Source: Aspidapion aeneum
Lineage: Eukaryota > Arthropoda > Insecta > Coleoptera > Brentidae
NCBI GenBank assembly: GCA_963576565.1
Contig: OY755039.1
Span: 81,901,955 to 81,965,954 of the forward strand
Reading direction: 5' to 3'
DNA length: 64,000 nucleotides
How positions within the stretch are numbered: the stretch's first letter is position 1; each line of letters begins with the position of its first letter. Of the stretch, positions 46,440-57,663 are shown in pieces. Made by a program: the position numbers and the translations under genes. The notes below the pieces were generated by a model. It was given only the letters and a program-made list of their open reading frames with translations, had not been told where the DNA came from and searched no databases.

Positions 46440-47365
46440 ACACTAACACCAGTATTTACTAAGACCTTAAGACTTAGCATTGTAGACCGGGTTTATGTAT
46501 CAAGTCTATAGACTTGATACCGACCGGTTTAAGTGTATTTTTTTAAAACTCACAGGTCAAATAACTGCAAAGATTTGGTTCACCCTAATGTGCAATATGA
46601 TAGTAAGCATTTCTCAGTGAGTTTCATCTCATATAAATTCAAATTAACTTTAGAAATAAAGAAAAACCACATACAAATTTTGTAACCAAATGTCATTTTT
46701 TGGAAACTTAGTCCGTGCAGTCGTAGGATTCCCGTTAAAAATAGTCTCAAATTGTAGTACCACCCCTAAGGGGTGGTTTAAAGTTCGAAAAACAATAGAA
46801 ATAATCCATGATTGACAAAAAACTTACATACAAAAATATTCAAAGCTAAATAATACATAAATAACTTAAAACTATATCTGTAAATGCATTACCGTATTAA
46901 ATACGTATCAATATTTAAATACTGTAAAAAGCACAAGATATATTAGAATCCCTTTTCATTTACTCATTCACTAAAACAATAGACCATCGGTTTAATCGTC
47001 GCTAACTTGTCTAAAAAATTAACATGTAAAATATAGCGGACAGCTGACACTGACATACACCGTTTTTATTCGACATTTCCTAGTGACATTTGGAGGTTTA
47101 AATATGGCTACCATTGTTAAACCAAAATATTTGATTATTTTTATTTATTTTTAACCTTTGTGTGGAAATAATGTCTTTGTTACAACGAAAAAAGATGACC
47201 CATATCCCAAGGTATTTATGAACAATTTATATAAATATGAAAAACTATTGCATTCATGGGAAAAATAAGTTAAACCTGCAACCAAAATGTAGACTTTTAA
47301 ACCTAGGATTGTAGCACTTAGCACTGTAGACCCTTTAGTAAATACTGGTGTAAGAGATTGACTGG
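46440..47365. mobile_element. Possible TIR element with ACCAGTATTTACTAA arms
   Basis: ACACCAGTATTTACTAAGAC with GCATTGTAGACC at 46440-46490 is mirrored by GCACTGTAGACC and TTAGTAAATACTGGTGT near 47310-47352. The arms are about 60 bp. A perfect 20-bp palindrome, ATCAAGTCTATAGACTTGAT, lies just inside the left arm. The 80-codon minus frame at 47151-47393 has no recognisable motif. Confidence 0.45.
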
Positions 47366-47949
47366 TTCTGGTGGAAATTTGGGTACTTTTCAAACTTCAA
47401 AGAAAAGGTATCTTGTATCTTTAGAGGCCCTTTTCGTTACAATCGGTTTGCTTTTCATGAAGTTATAACAGTTTGAAGGTGTTTTTTATTTTTAAGAGTA
47501 GGGGAAAGGGAAGCAAAGTGGGATATGGGGGTAAAACGGGATATCGCAGTTTTAGCTAAACTGCCCAATAATAAAACCTCTTAATATCAGATATTTAATC
47601 CCCATGACTGGTTCTCTGCAATATGATTGGTGCCGGTCGGCTAAGCTTAAATTAAATTTTTCTCAACATGTGATGTTGTGCGTTGTTTATTGTAGAAATA
47701 GCTTGCGAATTTTATGACAGTAAGTACATTTTTTACAGACTTTTCAAAATTTAGTTTACATTAAACAATTAGTGGTTTTATGTATTATTTATAATTAAAC
47801 GCGTTGTCCGGAAAATAAGCCTTTTACTGTGTATGATTTCTGTTTAAATTTAACTGGTGGTTTGGGCAAAACTGGCATTTTTCATGGGGACAAAATGGGG
47901 TATTTTGTTATACCTAGTAGTCTGGGTCGCGGAAATTTCTTCGAAAAAT
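47366..47949. other. No gene recognised
   Basis: No motif-bearing frame or repeat was recognised before the 31-bp array begins. Confidence 0.35.
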
Positions 47950-48377
47950 TTTCTTTGAATTTTTTTGTTCAAACGGAAAATTGTTTGAAAACATTTTCTT
48001 CGAAAGTCATTTTATTCGAACGGAAATTTGTTCGAAAACATTTTCTTCGAATGGAAATTTGTTCGAAAACAGTTTCTTCGAACGGAAATTGGTTCGAAAA
48101 CATTTTTTTCGAACGGAAATTTATTCGAAAACATTTTGTTCGAACGAAAATTTGTTCGAAAACATTTTGTTCAAGCGGAAATTTGTTCGAAAAGATTTTG
48201 TTCGAACGAAAATTTGTTCAAAAAAATGTTGTTCAAACGGAAATTTGTTCGAAAAAAATTTGTTAAAACGGATATTTGTTCGAAAACGTTTTCTTCAAAC
48301 GAAAATTCGTTCGAAAACATTTTGTTCATTAAAAACAGCAACTGTTTGACTAAGGGGTTTCTTTCTAACATATTTTT

Positions 48378-48521
48378 CAAAAAAAAAACTTTCCTGACTT
48401 CTTTCGCGGGATCCTAGCGGGTGTGAAACAAAACTGAACCGAACCGAACTAAACCGAATCGAAGTATCGGTTTGGTTCGGTTCGGATCCCGCGAAAGAAG
48501 TCAGGAAAGTTTTTTTTTTAA
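48378..48521. repeat. Mini-foldback, GGTTCGG/TTTCCTGACTT module
   Basis: ACTTTCCTGACTTCTTTCGC plus GGATCC mirrored by GGATCCCGCGAAAGAAGTCA, with GAACCGAACC-type repeats at the centre. It matches the inner part of the 960-2022 foldback and the right-hand remnants at 63.0-63.15 kb. Confidence 0.8.
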
Positions 48522-48647
48522 TACATTAGTAAAGTACTTAGTCAAAGTGTTAAGCCTAAATCATTTATTGTTGTAATCTGCAGAGTTTTTTCATGTACTG
48601 GGTGGAACAAAAAAATATGCCACTTTAGTAAAACTCAGTATGTAGGT

Positions 48648-48738
48648 ACGTGGGCACAATAGATCCATTTGTGGTCGCAGTGCATGGAGGTCCAGTAGGG
48701 CCTGCCACCACTTTCGAATACATACATACATACGAATA
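48648..48738 (+). repeat. LINE-tail-like fragment ending (CATA)n
   Basis: GGTCGCAGTG...GGTCCAGTAGGGCCTGCCAC and a terminal CATACATACATAC resemble the LINE tail near 4797 in the GGTCGCAGTGG part. It is a very short 5'-truncated remnant. Confidence 0.45.
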
Positions 48739-49044
48739 CAAAGTACTAAGTCAAACAGTTGCTGTTTTTAATTAGTAAAATGTTTTCGAACGAATTTCCG
48801 TTCGAAGGAAACGTTTTCGAACAAATTTCCGTTTGAACAAATTTTTTTCGAACAAATTTCCGTTCGAACAAAACTTTTTCGAACAAATGTCCTTTCGAAC
48901 CAATTTTCGTTTGAACAAAATGTTTTCGAACAAATTTTCGTTCGAACAAAATGTTTTCGAACAAATTGCCGTTCGAAGAAACTGTTTTCGAACAAATTTC
49001 CGTTCGAAGAAACTGTTTTCGAACAAATTTCCGTTTGAAGAAAC

Positions 49045-49491
49045 TGTTAGCTCCCGCTAAATTTCGCGGTTGTTTGTAAATTTTAAAACCACACAATTGT
49101 GTCGTGCATTTTGACATGCGCACCAAGAATCAGAGAGATCTTTTTCTATCGCCTCGAGAAAATGGCGTGTTAATTTACTTTCTCCAACATTTTACAAATT
49201 TCTACACTTGAAAGTGCTCGATTTTGGTGTACTGAAGCATAGAACTGGAAACTTCAGCCCTTCAGCTACGTGGTGCCATCATTAGATCCGGAAAGGGGCC
49301 CCTGGAACGTGGAGAAATTGGCTGGAAACTGGTGAGTGCTTTGTTTCTGATTTCCGTTGTGTGGTATTTAACCTATGGACCTTTGATTATTTCGTGATTT
49401 CGTATCAATATATTTATGTTTGTTCGCGCTTTCATTTAATAAAATATATACAGTCCACTGCAGTTATCGTTTTTCTAACTGCGGGCAAACA
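49045..49491 (+). repeat. BEL/Pao 5' LTR
   Basis: 447 bp, TGTTAGCTCCCGC to GCGGGCAAACA. The left edge is fixed by the GAAAC duplication. Relative to the 3' LTR it lacks about 24 bp after CACACAATTG and about 7 bp before ATTTAACCTATGG. Confidence 0.85.
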
Positions 49492-49880
49492 TAAAGTGTT
49501 CCTTCGAACCAAATATTTAAATTTACTCCATACGACGGTATTAATAAGTCGGCCATTTTCACATTTTCGCCGAGATCACACGGCTTGAATTTTGCCAATC
49601 GTATTTTTGGTTTCGGCGCAGTTCACCTGTTTTCGGTCCGCTGCTATGGTAACGCAGGGTCTACCGCGTGGTCATGTCAGTAAACAAAAATCGAGAAGCA
49701 ATCAAAACAAACAAACACAATTTCTGTGATTAGATTTGTTCCATACCATTTCGATATTAAAACATTTTTCATCAATTGCGATAAATTAGTTCGACAATTC
49801 GTCATTTTTCTATTTCAGAAGTATTAATTTAGCGTTAATTGTATATTTACCGACAATTTCGTCATTTCAAAGGTAAAATC

Positions 49881-51070
49881 ATGTCTATCAAAAAAGCCGT
49901 GCAAAAACGCAAGGGTTTTTTTATCGGCGATTACCGAGTGTTATGTGTTTTCACAGACCGCGGCAACGGACGCAAAAGCGAGAAACGAGTTTCAAGTGAG
50001 GTATTCCGACTTGGATGAAACTTTCGATAAATGCATGTTGGCACATAATGATGTCATTATGTTGATAGCCGACTCGGAGGACGAGGAGTTTAAAACGCAG
50101 GATGCGATCCTTTTAGAAGCTCGTAAATATTTTTATACGTGTAAAGGGATTTACTCTGAAATATTTCCGGTTGAGGCCCCATCCTTTTCGGGATCATATG
50201 TTCGACAAAACGAAACTCCAAAACTCAAAGAGTTAGGTATTCCCATATTTCGAGGTGATAAAAAATTATGGCCAAGCTTTTTCGATCTTTTTAATAACAT
50301 TATAGATCAAAATCAAAGTCTAAGTAACGTCCGAAAACTTTAATATTTATTTTCATATCTCGAGGATGAGCCTTTAAAATTGATATCAAGGATTAGCTTA
50401 TCTGATCAAAATTATAAAATCGCTTACGACAAATTAGTCAATAGATATCAAAACAAGCGAGACCTCGCAAATGATGCTTTAAGCGCAATTATGAACTCTA
50501 CATTAAAAAACGAGTCAGCTAAAGAATTGCGTAATTTAATTGACACCTTTTCAGAATCCCTAGAAAATTTAAAATCACTTAGCTTTGACGTTGACAGTTG
50601 GGACTTTATTATTTTTTTCATTTTGTTAGAAAAATTGGATATTCCGACGCGTTCAAATTTCGAAATGAGTCATGCCAATACTAATACCGAAATTCCCACT
50701 TTTCAGTCACTTTTTCAATTTCTAGAAAAAAGATGTAAAGTAAAGGGGGCCTACCTATCAAAAATCAAATTCTATGCAAAATCAGTTTGGGCAAAAGCCT
50801 ACCTATAAATCATCCAATTCGCCTTTTATAGGACTGGCTGGCACCTCAACTAATTCAAGTACGGGAATAAAATGTTTCCGGTGTAATCAGGGTCACGTGC
50901 TCTCGAAATGTCAAACATTTCTTGACCTCTCACCTATCGATCGCCTATCTTTCTTCAAGCAGATAAAAATTATGTCTAGCGTGTTTTCATCCCTCGCATG
51001 GGGTAGACACGTGCAAATCAAAATATTCATGCAGGACTTGCAATAGTAAAAGGCACCACACTTTAACTCA
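49881..51070 (+). pseudogene. BEL/Pao gag region, broken
   Basis: Gag forms the particle in which the element replicates. ATG at 49881 (MSIKKAVQ) opens a short frame, and the family-like reading continues in another frame from about 49945 (RNEFQVRYSDLDE). It runs through the IPIFRGDKKLWPSFFDLF stretch, which is typical of BEL/Pao gag (DUF1759-like). A TAA at 50341-50343 interrupts it. A frame change near 50775 leads to a CFRCNQGHVLSKC zinc knuckle, and another near 50985 leads to a Cys/His segment ending RHHTLTHM. At least one early frameshift, one stop and two later frameshifts are therefore present. Confidence 0.8.
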
Positions 51071-51071
51071 T

Positions 51072-52842
51072 ATGTTAGAAACTAATAAAGAGTCTGAAAG
51101 TCAAGATACTAGTCCTGTCATTCACACACCACCTGTCAATAATCTTCATGTGTCATTAAATACCTCAGGACCTTCAGGTACCTTTCTTTTATGCACCGCC
51201 ATAATAGATGTTATGGACGGTTGCGGAAATTTTCAACCTGTAAGGGCACTGCTTGATTCTGGATCACAGACACAATTCATCAGTGAAAAGTGTATTCAGC
51301 GTCTTAATCTTCCTAGGCGAAGTTACACCACTGAAATATTCGGATTAAATCAAATGTCTTCTTTTACTTTCAAAGGGCTCGTTCAATGTCACATTAAGCC
51401 ACAAGGACCGGTCACTCCTTTACTTAATTTCGAAGCAATTGTTGTTCCACAACTATGTTCCAATATGCCTACATTCACTTTGAACTATAATCAGTGGAAA
51501 CACTTGGAAAACCTTAAACTTGCCGACCCATCTTATTTCAAATCTAGACCTGTGGACCTAGTTATTGGTTGCGAGCTATTTGCACAGATTTTCAAGGAGG
51601 GCAGGGTTCTTGGACAAATAGGGCAACCTTCAGCCCTTGAAACCATCTTTGGCTGGGTCGTCATGGGAAAAGTGGACGAAGTAGGTAGTCTTACGGAACG
51701 AACCAGTTGTTTTTTAACAAGTCATTCACCTCCTTTGGAGGTCATTATCCCTAGGTTTTGGGAAATCGAACATTTGCCTAAAAAACAAATCTTATCAAAG
51801 GAAGAAGAACAAGCGGAATCAATTTTTACTGCGAGTGTCGTACGACAACCGAGCGGTAGATTCATGGTAGATCTTCCGTTTAAAGATAAAATAAACCCTG
51901 ACCTAGGAAATACTTATCCGCAAGCTTATCGTAGATTTTTACTTCTAGAAAATAGATTACTCAAAAATCCTGATCTGTACACTGCCTATTCTAGTTTCAT
52001 GCAAGACTATATCGATTCTAATCATATGAGTCTAGTTTTACCTAGTCAACCAAAAGTCGACGTATCATGTTTTTTGGCACATCATTGCGTACTAAAGCCG
52101 GAAAGCTTAAGTACAAAATTAAGGGTGGTCTGGGATTGTTCGGCAGTCACCCCAAAGAATATTAGTCTCAATGACACGTTGTTATCTGGACCGAAACTTC
52201 AAAAAGATATTGCTTCTTTACACCTTACGTTTCGTCTTAATCCTATTGCCTACATTGCTGATATCAAACAGATGTTCCGTCAAGTCCTTATCAATCCTTA
52301 TCACCGTCCTTATCAAAGGATATTGTGGAGGTTTTCTCCACAGGACCCACTTTCAGTGGGGGAACTTTCTACTGTCACTTTTGGCATGACATGCTCACCT
52401 TTTCTAGCCATGCGTACATTAAATGAGCTGGCAGAGAGAGAAAAGGAACGTTTTCCTATGGCTAAGTAGTGTTCTAAAAACGTCAATTTACATCGACGAT
52501 ATCTTGGGAACTAGCCCTTCGCTTTCTAAAGCCCTTTCCCTACAGATGGAACTCAATGATTTGTTGAAGTCGGGAGGATTTGAACTTAAAAAATGGGCAA
52601 GCAATTGTCCTGAGTTATTGGAAACACTGCCAGAATCCGATCGTCAAATGCCTCTCTCTTTTGACAAGGATGAACCACACTTTATCAAAGTTTTAGGCCT
52701 TCAATGGCATCCAAAAAACGACATTTTTTCTTATCAATGCCGAATGAAGGACAAACCCCCAACTAAGCGTTCTATTTTATCTATCATAGGAACAATCTTC
52801 GATCCCTTAGGTTTTCTTTGTCCCTTGTTGCTACAAGCATAA
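51072..52842 (+). pseudogene. BEL/Pao protease and reverse transcriptase, broken
   Basis: The frame 51072-52469 carries the aspartic protease motif LLDSGSQTQFIS and the reverse transcriptase N-terminal half (LRVVWDCSA, ADIKQMFRQV). A frameshift near 52445 moves the reading to the next frame, where the catalytic YIDDILG motif appears around 52488. RT/connection sequence then continues to FDPLGFLCPLLLQ and a TAA at 52840-52842. The order and motifs are typical of BEL/Pao pol. The frameshift just before YIDD prevents an intact polymerase. Confidence 0.85.
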
Positions 52843-52848
52843 TTTATT

Positions 52849-54684
52849 TTGCAACAGTTGTGGATATCGAAAATAGGCTGGGACGAAGAACCAGATTCTT
52901 CTATCATCGATTCTGGGAACAAACTTCGTTCTGAATTCCCGCTTCTTTCCAATTTTCAATTACCCCGACAAATCAAACTGTCAAAAACCAATACCTGTCA
53001 AATCATCGGCTTCTGTGACGCTTCAATTCGAGGTTACGCAGGCGTCGTATATTTTCGTGTAGAAGAGAAAAACAATATATCTGTTTCTCTCATATCTGCA
53101 AAATCTAGGGTCGCGCCTAAAAAGTCACAAACTTTGGCTAGGCTAGAACTCCTAGGCGCATTTCTTTTAAGCGAATTAATTGACTTCGTTTTATCTAGCT
53201 ATGAAGGAAAATTAATTTTTACAAATATCGTTACTTTCTGCGATTCGCAAATCGTATTGCACTGGCTTTCATCCCCTCCTAATCGCTGGCAAACCTTTGT
53301 TGGAAATCGAGTCAGTAGAATCCAAGAAATCATTCCCTCAAACTCATGGCGCTACATTTCTTCTGCTTTAAATGCAGCCGATATTGCGTCACGAGGGGCC
53401 ACCCCCTCACAGCTCATTTCACATGACATGTGGTGGAACGCACCGTCGTTTTTGTGGTCTCCCGAAAACGAATGGCCCGATTTTCATAAATCAAAAATGC
53501 CGATTGATTTCGAAGATATTAATCTGGAGGAAAAGCCAAAGGTCTGTTGCAATGCGATAATTGACGTTAACTTCTTAGATCAGCTTCTTATCAAATATTC
53601 ATCTATATCAAAAATTCAACATATCATTTGTTATGTCCTTCGAATAGTTAACCTTTTTCAAAACCATTCCTATCAAAAACCCACTAATCTACCGGACCAA
53701 AAAATTATTTTTGAAAATATTGTTTTTCCTACCACCGGTGAGATGCAAAGTGCGTTATACCTTCTTATCAAACGCGTTCAAGGTTCTTGCTTTTCTGAGC
53801 TTTTTTCCGCGTTATCTAAGGATAAACCCATACCGAAACCTTTTCGAAAACTTTCACCTTTTCTTGATGAAAATAATATCATTAGAGTCGGTGGCAGATT
53901 ACAAAAATCTGACCTTTTGTCTTATTCTGCAAAACACCCCGTCTTACTTTCGAGTAACCATCGTTTAACTACTCTTCTTATCGAGTCCACTCATCGACAA
54001 TACCTTCATCCTAGGTTTAAAACATTACATAATCTGCTTTTACAGCAATTTTGGATATTATCGGCCAGACGGGCAATTCAAAGAACCATATCCAAGTGCT
54101 TGCAATGTTTTAGAATCAACCCTAAACCCTATAGACCGCCCCTAATGAGTTCACTTCCCACTCATCGAATCAATCAACTTAAACCTTTTTCGAGTGTAGC
54201 TATCGACTTTTGTGGACCTTTCTTTGTGATTCCTCATCGTTACCGTGGTTGTAAAGCTTTCAAATCGTATGTCTGTGTGTTTGTCTGTACGGCCACACAT
54301 TGCGTGCATTTGGAATTAACCATGGAACTGTCCACCGAAGGGTTTGTAGGTGCATTCCATCGAATCATTTCCAGACGTGGATGCGTGACGCAATGCTGGT
54401 CAGATCAGGGCAGTAATTTTATAGGGTTTCGTAACCAATTACTTGATTACGCAAGAAGTGCGTCCACCAGACTTTCTATTCGTTGGCATCTGGGACCTCC
54501 TCTCAGTCCACATTTCAATGGCCTGGCAGAAGCTGGCGTCAAAAGTTTTAAAACTCACTTTGTTCGAGTTGTCGGCGACCAGAAGTTGTCCATCATGGAA
54601 ATGTCCACCCTTACATGTCGCATAGAAGCCGTACTTAATAGTCGCCCTTTATCTCCTGCCTCTTCAGACCCACACGATCTTTAA
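52849..54684 (+). pseudogene. BEL/Pao RNase H and integrase, broken
   Basis: In the same frame as the preceding segment after its stop. RNase H motifs GFCDAS, LARLELLGAF, TFCDSQIV and AADIASRG are all present. Integrase follows with an HHCC finger (THRQYLHP to CLQCF) and core motifs VAIDFCGP, WSDQGSNF and HFNGLAEAG, whose Asp, Asp and Glu supply the DDE triad. The frame ends at a TAA at 54682-54684. The residues expected for catalysis are visible, so the damage here is by stops and not by active-site loss. Confidence 0.88.
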
Positions 54685-54990
54685 CCTCTTAACCCTGGGC
54701 ATTTTTTGACCCTTGAACCCCTTAATTCAGAAATTCCGGAGTCAGATTTGTCCGAGGTTCCCCTAAATCGGCTCTCGAGATGGCAACTAATCCAAAAACT
54801 ACATAATGATTTTTGGAAACGGTATTCTGTAGAGTATTTGCATATGCTACAACAGCGACACAAGTGGGCTGATTCGTCCCCAAATATCAAATTAAATGAT
54901 TTGGTTATCATAACGAGTGATCACATCCAATCACCGAACCGAAACTGTGCCTCTTGCCGAATTAAAAGTAATTTTAATTTTTTCTACCTA
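54685..54990 (+). pseudogene. BEL/Pao pol C-terminus with internal deletion
   Basis: After the stop the same frame continues PGHFLTLEPLN, then WQLIQKLHNDFWKRY, LQQRHKW and LNDLVIITSD, the usual post-integrase BEL/Pao tail. Near 54930 the reading jumps within a few codons to a KLCLLP-like end in a neighbouring frame. In related elements these two points are separated by roughly 40-60 residues, so a deletion is inferred. Confidence 0.6.
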
Positions 54991-55107
54991 TTGAAGTCAA
55001 TTATTACAATAGGTAATTCTTTATTATTTTTTTTATTTTTTATTTTGTTTGTTTGTTTTGCCTTTTTCGGGTTTTCGTTATCTCTAAATAAACTTACGCT
55101 ACTTATC

Positions 55108-55582
55108 TGTTTTTCATTCATTTATATTTATCGGTCGATTATTTTATTTTAAAACCACACAATTGGATGACGGACAGAGTACATTTTCGCGCATTTTGAC
55201 ATGCGCACCAAGAATCAGAGAGATCCTTTTCTACCGCCTCGAGAAAATGGCGTGTTAATTTACTTTCTCCAACATTTTACAAATTTCTACACTTGAAAGT
55301 GCTCGATTTTGGTGTACTGAAGCATAGAACTGGAAACTTCAGCCCTTCAGCTACGTGGTGCCATCATTAGATCCGGAAAGGGGCCCCTGGAACGTGGAGA
55401 AATTGGTTGCAAACTGGTGAGTGCTTTGTTTCTGATTTCCGTTGTGTGGTAACAGCATTTAACCTATGGACCTTTGATTATTTCGTGATTTCGTATCAAT
55501 ATATTTATGTTTGTTCGCGCTTTCATTTAATAAAATATATACAGTCCACTGCAGTTATCGTTTTTCTAACTGCAGGCAAACA
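55108..55582 (+). repeat. BEL/Pao 3' LTR
   Basis: Similar to the 5' LTR from CACACAATTG onward. The first 45 bases are diverged, so the start at TGTTTTTCATTC is chosen from a loose alignment and from length. The right edge is fixed by CA and the GAAAC duplication. Confidence 0.7.
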
Positions 55583-55640
55583 GAAACTGTTTTCGAACAA
55601 GTTTCCATTCGAAGAAAATGTTTTCGAGCTATTGCTTTCA

Positions 55641-55803
55641 AAACATTTAGTTTGTTTTTAATTTTAAATATCGTTGAGTATATTAATTTCTCGGAATAAC
55701 CATTCTGTTGTAAGTCTTTTTTAATGTTGTTAATTTCTGTGGTTAATTCTTCATTATTACTACAAATATTTACGGCTCTTAAATACAAACTTCTTATAAC
55801 TCC
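55641..55803 (-). pseudogene. Penelope-like RT C-terminal fragment, inverted
   Basis: The minus strand reads YLRAVNICSNNEELTTEINN, then IKKDLQQNGYSEKLI. This matches the stretch between reverse transcriptase and endonuclease of Penelope-like proteins (RAxxICS, then NGY). It overlaps in content the start of the plus-strand fragment, and so represents the duplicated inverted 5' end. No intact domain. Confidence 0.6.
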
Positions 55804-55815
55804 TTGTTTTGTTGC

Positions 55816-56430
55816 ATTAAAAAGGACTTACAACAGAATGGTTATTCCGAGAAATTAATAAACTCAACGACATTTAAAATTAAAAACAAACTAAATGTAC
55901 CAAATTCTCAAAATAATAATCCGTTAGGTGTTATTAACATTCCATATGTTCAGGGGATTTCAGAAAACATAAGACGAATAGCTAAACACTATAATATAAA
56001 AACAGTGTTTTCTTCGGGAAATACGATAAGAAGTTTTGTAACTAAAACCAAACCAGACAATCCCTCAAATAATAAGGAATGTATGTACCAAATCCCGTGT
56101 GAGTGTGGTAAATCATATGTAGGTGAAACGAAACGCCCTCTTCAGGTTAGAGTAAATGAACATCTAAAAAGTACCCAATTAGGGGATATTGAAAAATCCG
56201 GTTTAGCAGATCATGCATGGTCAAATGATCACAGGATTCAGTGGTCAGAAGCTAAAGTTTTACATAAGGAGTCGCATTGGCGAAAACGAAAGTTTATTGA
56301 AGCCGCGTTTATAATGCAGAATAAAGAAGTTTTCAGTCAACCAAGCACGGACATACCAAACATATGGAAACCACTCCTTAAGGAAAACAGGCGTCTTTGG
56401 ATTGAAAAGGGGGCGGGCCGTCACACCTGA
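55816..56430 (+). pseudogene. Penelope-like GIY-YIG endonuclease, 5'-truncated
   Basis: The reading begins IKKDLQQNGYSEKLI and continues IPYVQGISENIRRIAKHYNI to the GIY-YIG-type domain: YQIPCECGKSYVGETKRPL followed by RVNEHLKS, with HAWSNDH further on. This is the C-terminal endonuclease of Penelope-like retroelements (Penelope/Poseidon type), which nicks DNA for target-primed insertion. The domain itself has no stop from about 55816 to 56430. Without the reverse transcriptase and with the start inside the protein, the copy cannot move itself. I cannot tell whether the open frame reflects selection or recent insertion. Confidence 0.85.
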
Positions 56431-56575
56431 CTGCACACCAAGTAGTATAAGTAGTAGCCTAGAGACTAGATTGTTTAGTTTGCACATGATAATGGTTAGA
56501 GATACTTACTAACCGAAACGTCGTGTTTTAAAATAAATAAAGACCATGGAAGTCCGAAATTTTATTTCAAAACTT

Positions 56576-57663
56576 AACTCGTTTACTCGTTTTCACTTTT
56601 TCTTTGCTGAGCAGTGGAGTATATACGGGGGGGGGGGGGGGGCCTCCGAAGATAAGTTTCTTTTTGATATTTTCTACATATTTTATGAAGCAGGAAATAA
56701 GGCCTCATAGGGTCTCGGGTTTCCTCAGAAACTTTTACCAGTGTGTAGAAATTTTATCGCACATGTGTCAAAAATGCATTTCTGCACATGCATGGAAAAG
56801 TGTACGATGACGTTAACTGTCACCATACTTTTCCGCACATGTGTGCAATAGTTATTTAAACAACAAGGTTTGAAAACGACTCTTTGTACACGATCGAGAC
56901 AGTTTGGTAGACCGAGCCGAAGGCGAGGTCTACAAGTTGAGGGAGTGTGCAAAGAGGTTTTCAAACGAGTTTTTTACAATATTTTTTATACGACTGCTAA
57001 TAAAGAAGGAAAAATCAAATTTTAATTTAACTTGTTTTTATTTCCGATATTTTTACAACAGAACTTTAAAAATTCAACAATTTTTTGACGTATCTAATCA
57101 ACAAAACATAGAAGCAGTGACGGTTGCTACGGAACTAAGCCAACTTATATTGATGGGTGACAACAACAAAAATCACAATGACGGGAGACCCGTATGCAGA
57201 AGTGACATAGGCGTGCGCAAAAATGACATAAGCGTGTGCAAAACGTTTGATATCATACAACTTTTCGGGTATCTAAAATAATTCACTGTAGTAGGTAAGT
57301 AGTATAATTATTTTAATGTTGGTTAAAAGAAAACTCTTTTGGGTACTAGACCTGGATGGATATAGGTCAACAACATCCACTTCACAATCATTGAATCCAG
57401 ACCCAAAATTGATGTTCTTTTTGTTATCCAAGAATAATTGTTTCATAATGACGGGGTAGTTTTATGAGAATATGTGTTTTTGCCATTGACTAATTTGACC
57501 TTTAGCTAATGGGATTTCAAGAAAATCTCCCTTTGGAAGGATATTCTTTCAAAAGAGAACATCTACTAACAATGACATATAAAAACCACCCTCCAACCGA
57601 AAAGAGAGCGAATGTTTTTTCTCAATCGTGTTTGCTCAGCGTTATTCTCTTTGTAATCTAGTG
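56576..57663. other. No gene recognised; G16 tract and nested hairpin
   Basis: A run of 16 G lies at 56627-56642, preceded by CAGTGGAGTA, which resembles hAT-type MITE starts. At 56907-56933 a nested hairpin reads GTAGACC, GA, GCC, GAA, GGC, GA, GGTCTAC. At 56760-56850 CACATGTG blocks and complements form a loose inverted pair. The 125-codon frame at 56904-57281 starts in the hairpin and has no family that I recognise. Confidence 0.4.

Larger units (their letters stand above)
47950..49044. mobile_element. Foldback with 31-bp TTCGAA repeat arms
   Basis: The left arm (47950-48330) and the inverted right arm (48775-49039, resumed at 55583-55640 after the BEL/Pao insertion) are tandem 31-bp units built on GGAAATTTGTTCGAAAACAT and TTTCTTCGAAC. 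Inside the arrays, AACAGCAACTGTTTGACTAA and its complement form the inner arms. Because the period is 31, several frames stay open in parallel on each strand and give Phe-Glu-Asn-rich strings that are not proteins. Confidence 0.82.
49045..55582 (+). mobile_element. BEL/Pao LTR retrotransposon, degenerate
   Basis: The LTRs start TGTT and end GGCAAACA, with a 5-bp duplication GAAAC at 49040-49044 and 55583-55587. The internal region encodes BEL/Pao gag, protease, reverse transcriptase, RNase H and integrase, in that order, broken into many frames. The LTRs differ by indels of about 24 and 7 bp plus substitutions, so this copy is much older than the Gypsy element. It landed in the right arm of the 31-bp-repeat foldback, which continues past the 3' LTR. 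Confidence 0.92.
55641..56575 (+). mobile_element. Penelope-like element fragment with head-to-head inversion
   Basis: The plus-strand part (55816-56575) ends in a 3' tail with AAATAAATAAAGACC. The first 175 bp (55641-55815) are an inverted piece of the same element, sharing ACTTACAACAGAATGGTTAT and AAATTAAAAACAAACTAAAT with 55820-55895. Partial inverted copies at the 5' side are known for Penelope-like elements. Only the 3' portion of the element is here; the reverse transcriptase core is absent. Confidence 0.75.

Noticed and set aside
47829..49126. Several 75-145-codon frames rich in Phe-Glu-Asn-Arg-Lys on both strands
   Set aside because: The 31-bp repeat period cycles the reading frame, leaving several frames open at once; these are artefacts of the array.
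56904..57281. 125-codon frame beginning in the hairpin
   Set aside because: No family recognised and the first codons are hairpin sequence. Left uncalled, although a repeat-encoded peptide cannot be excluded.
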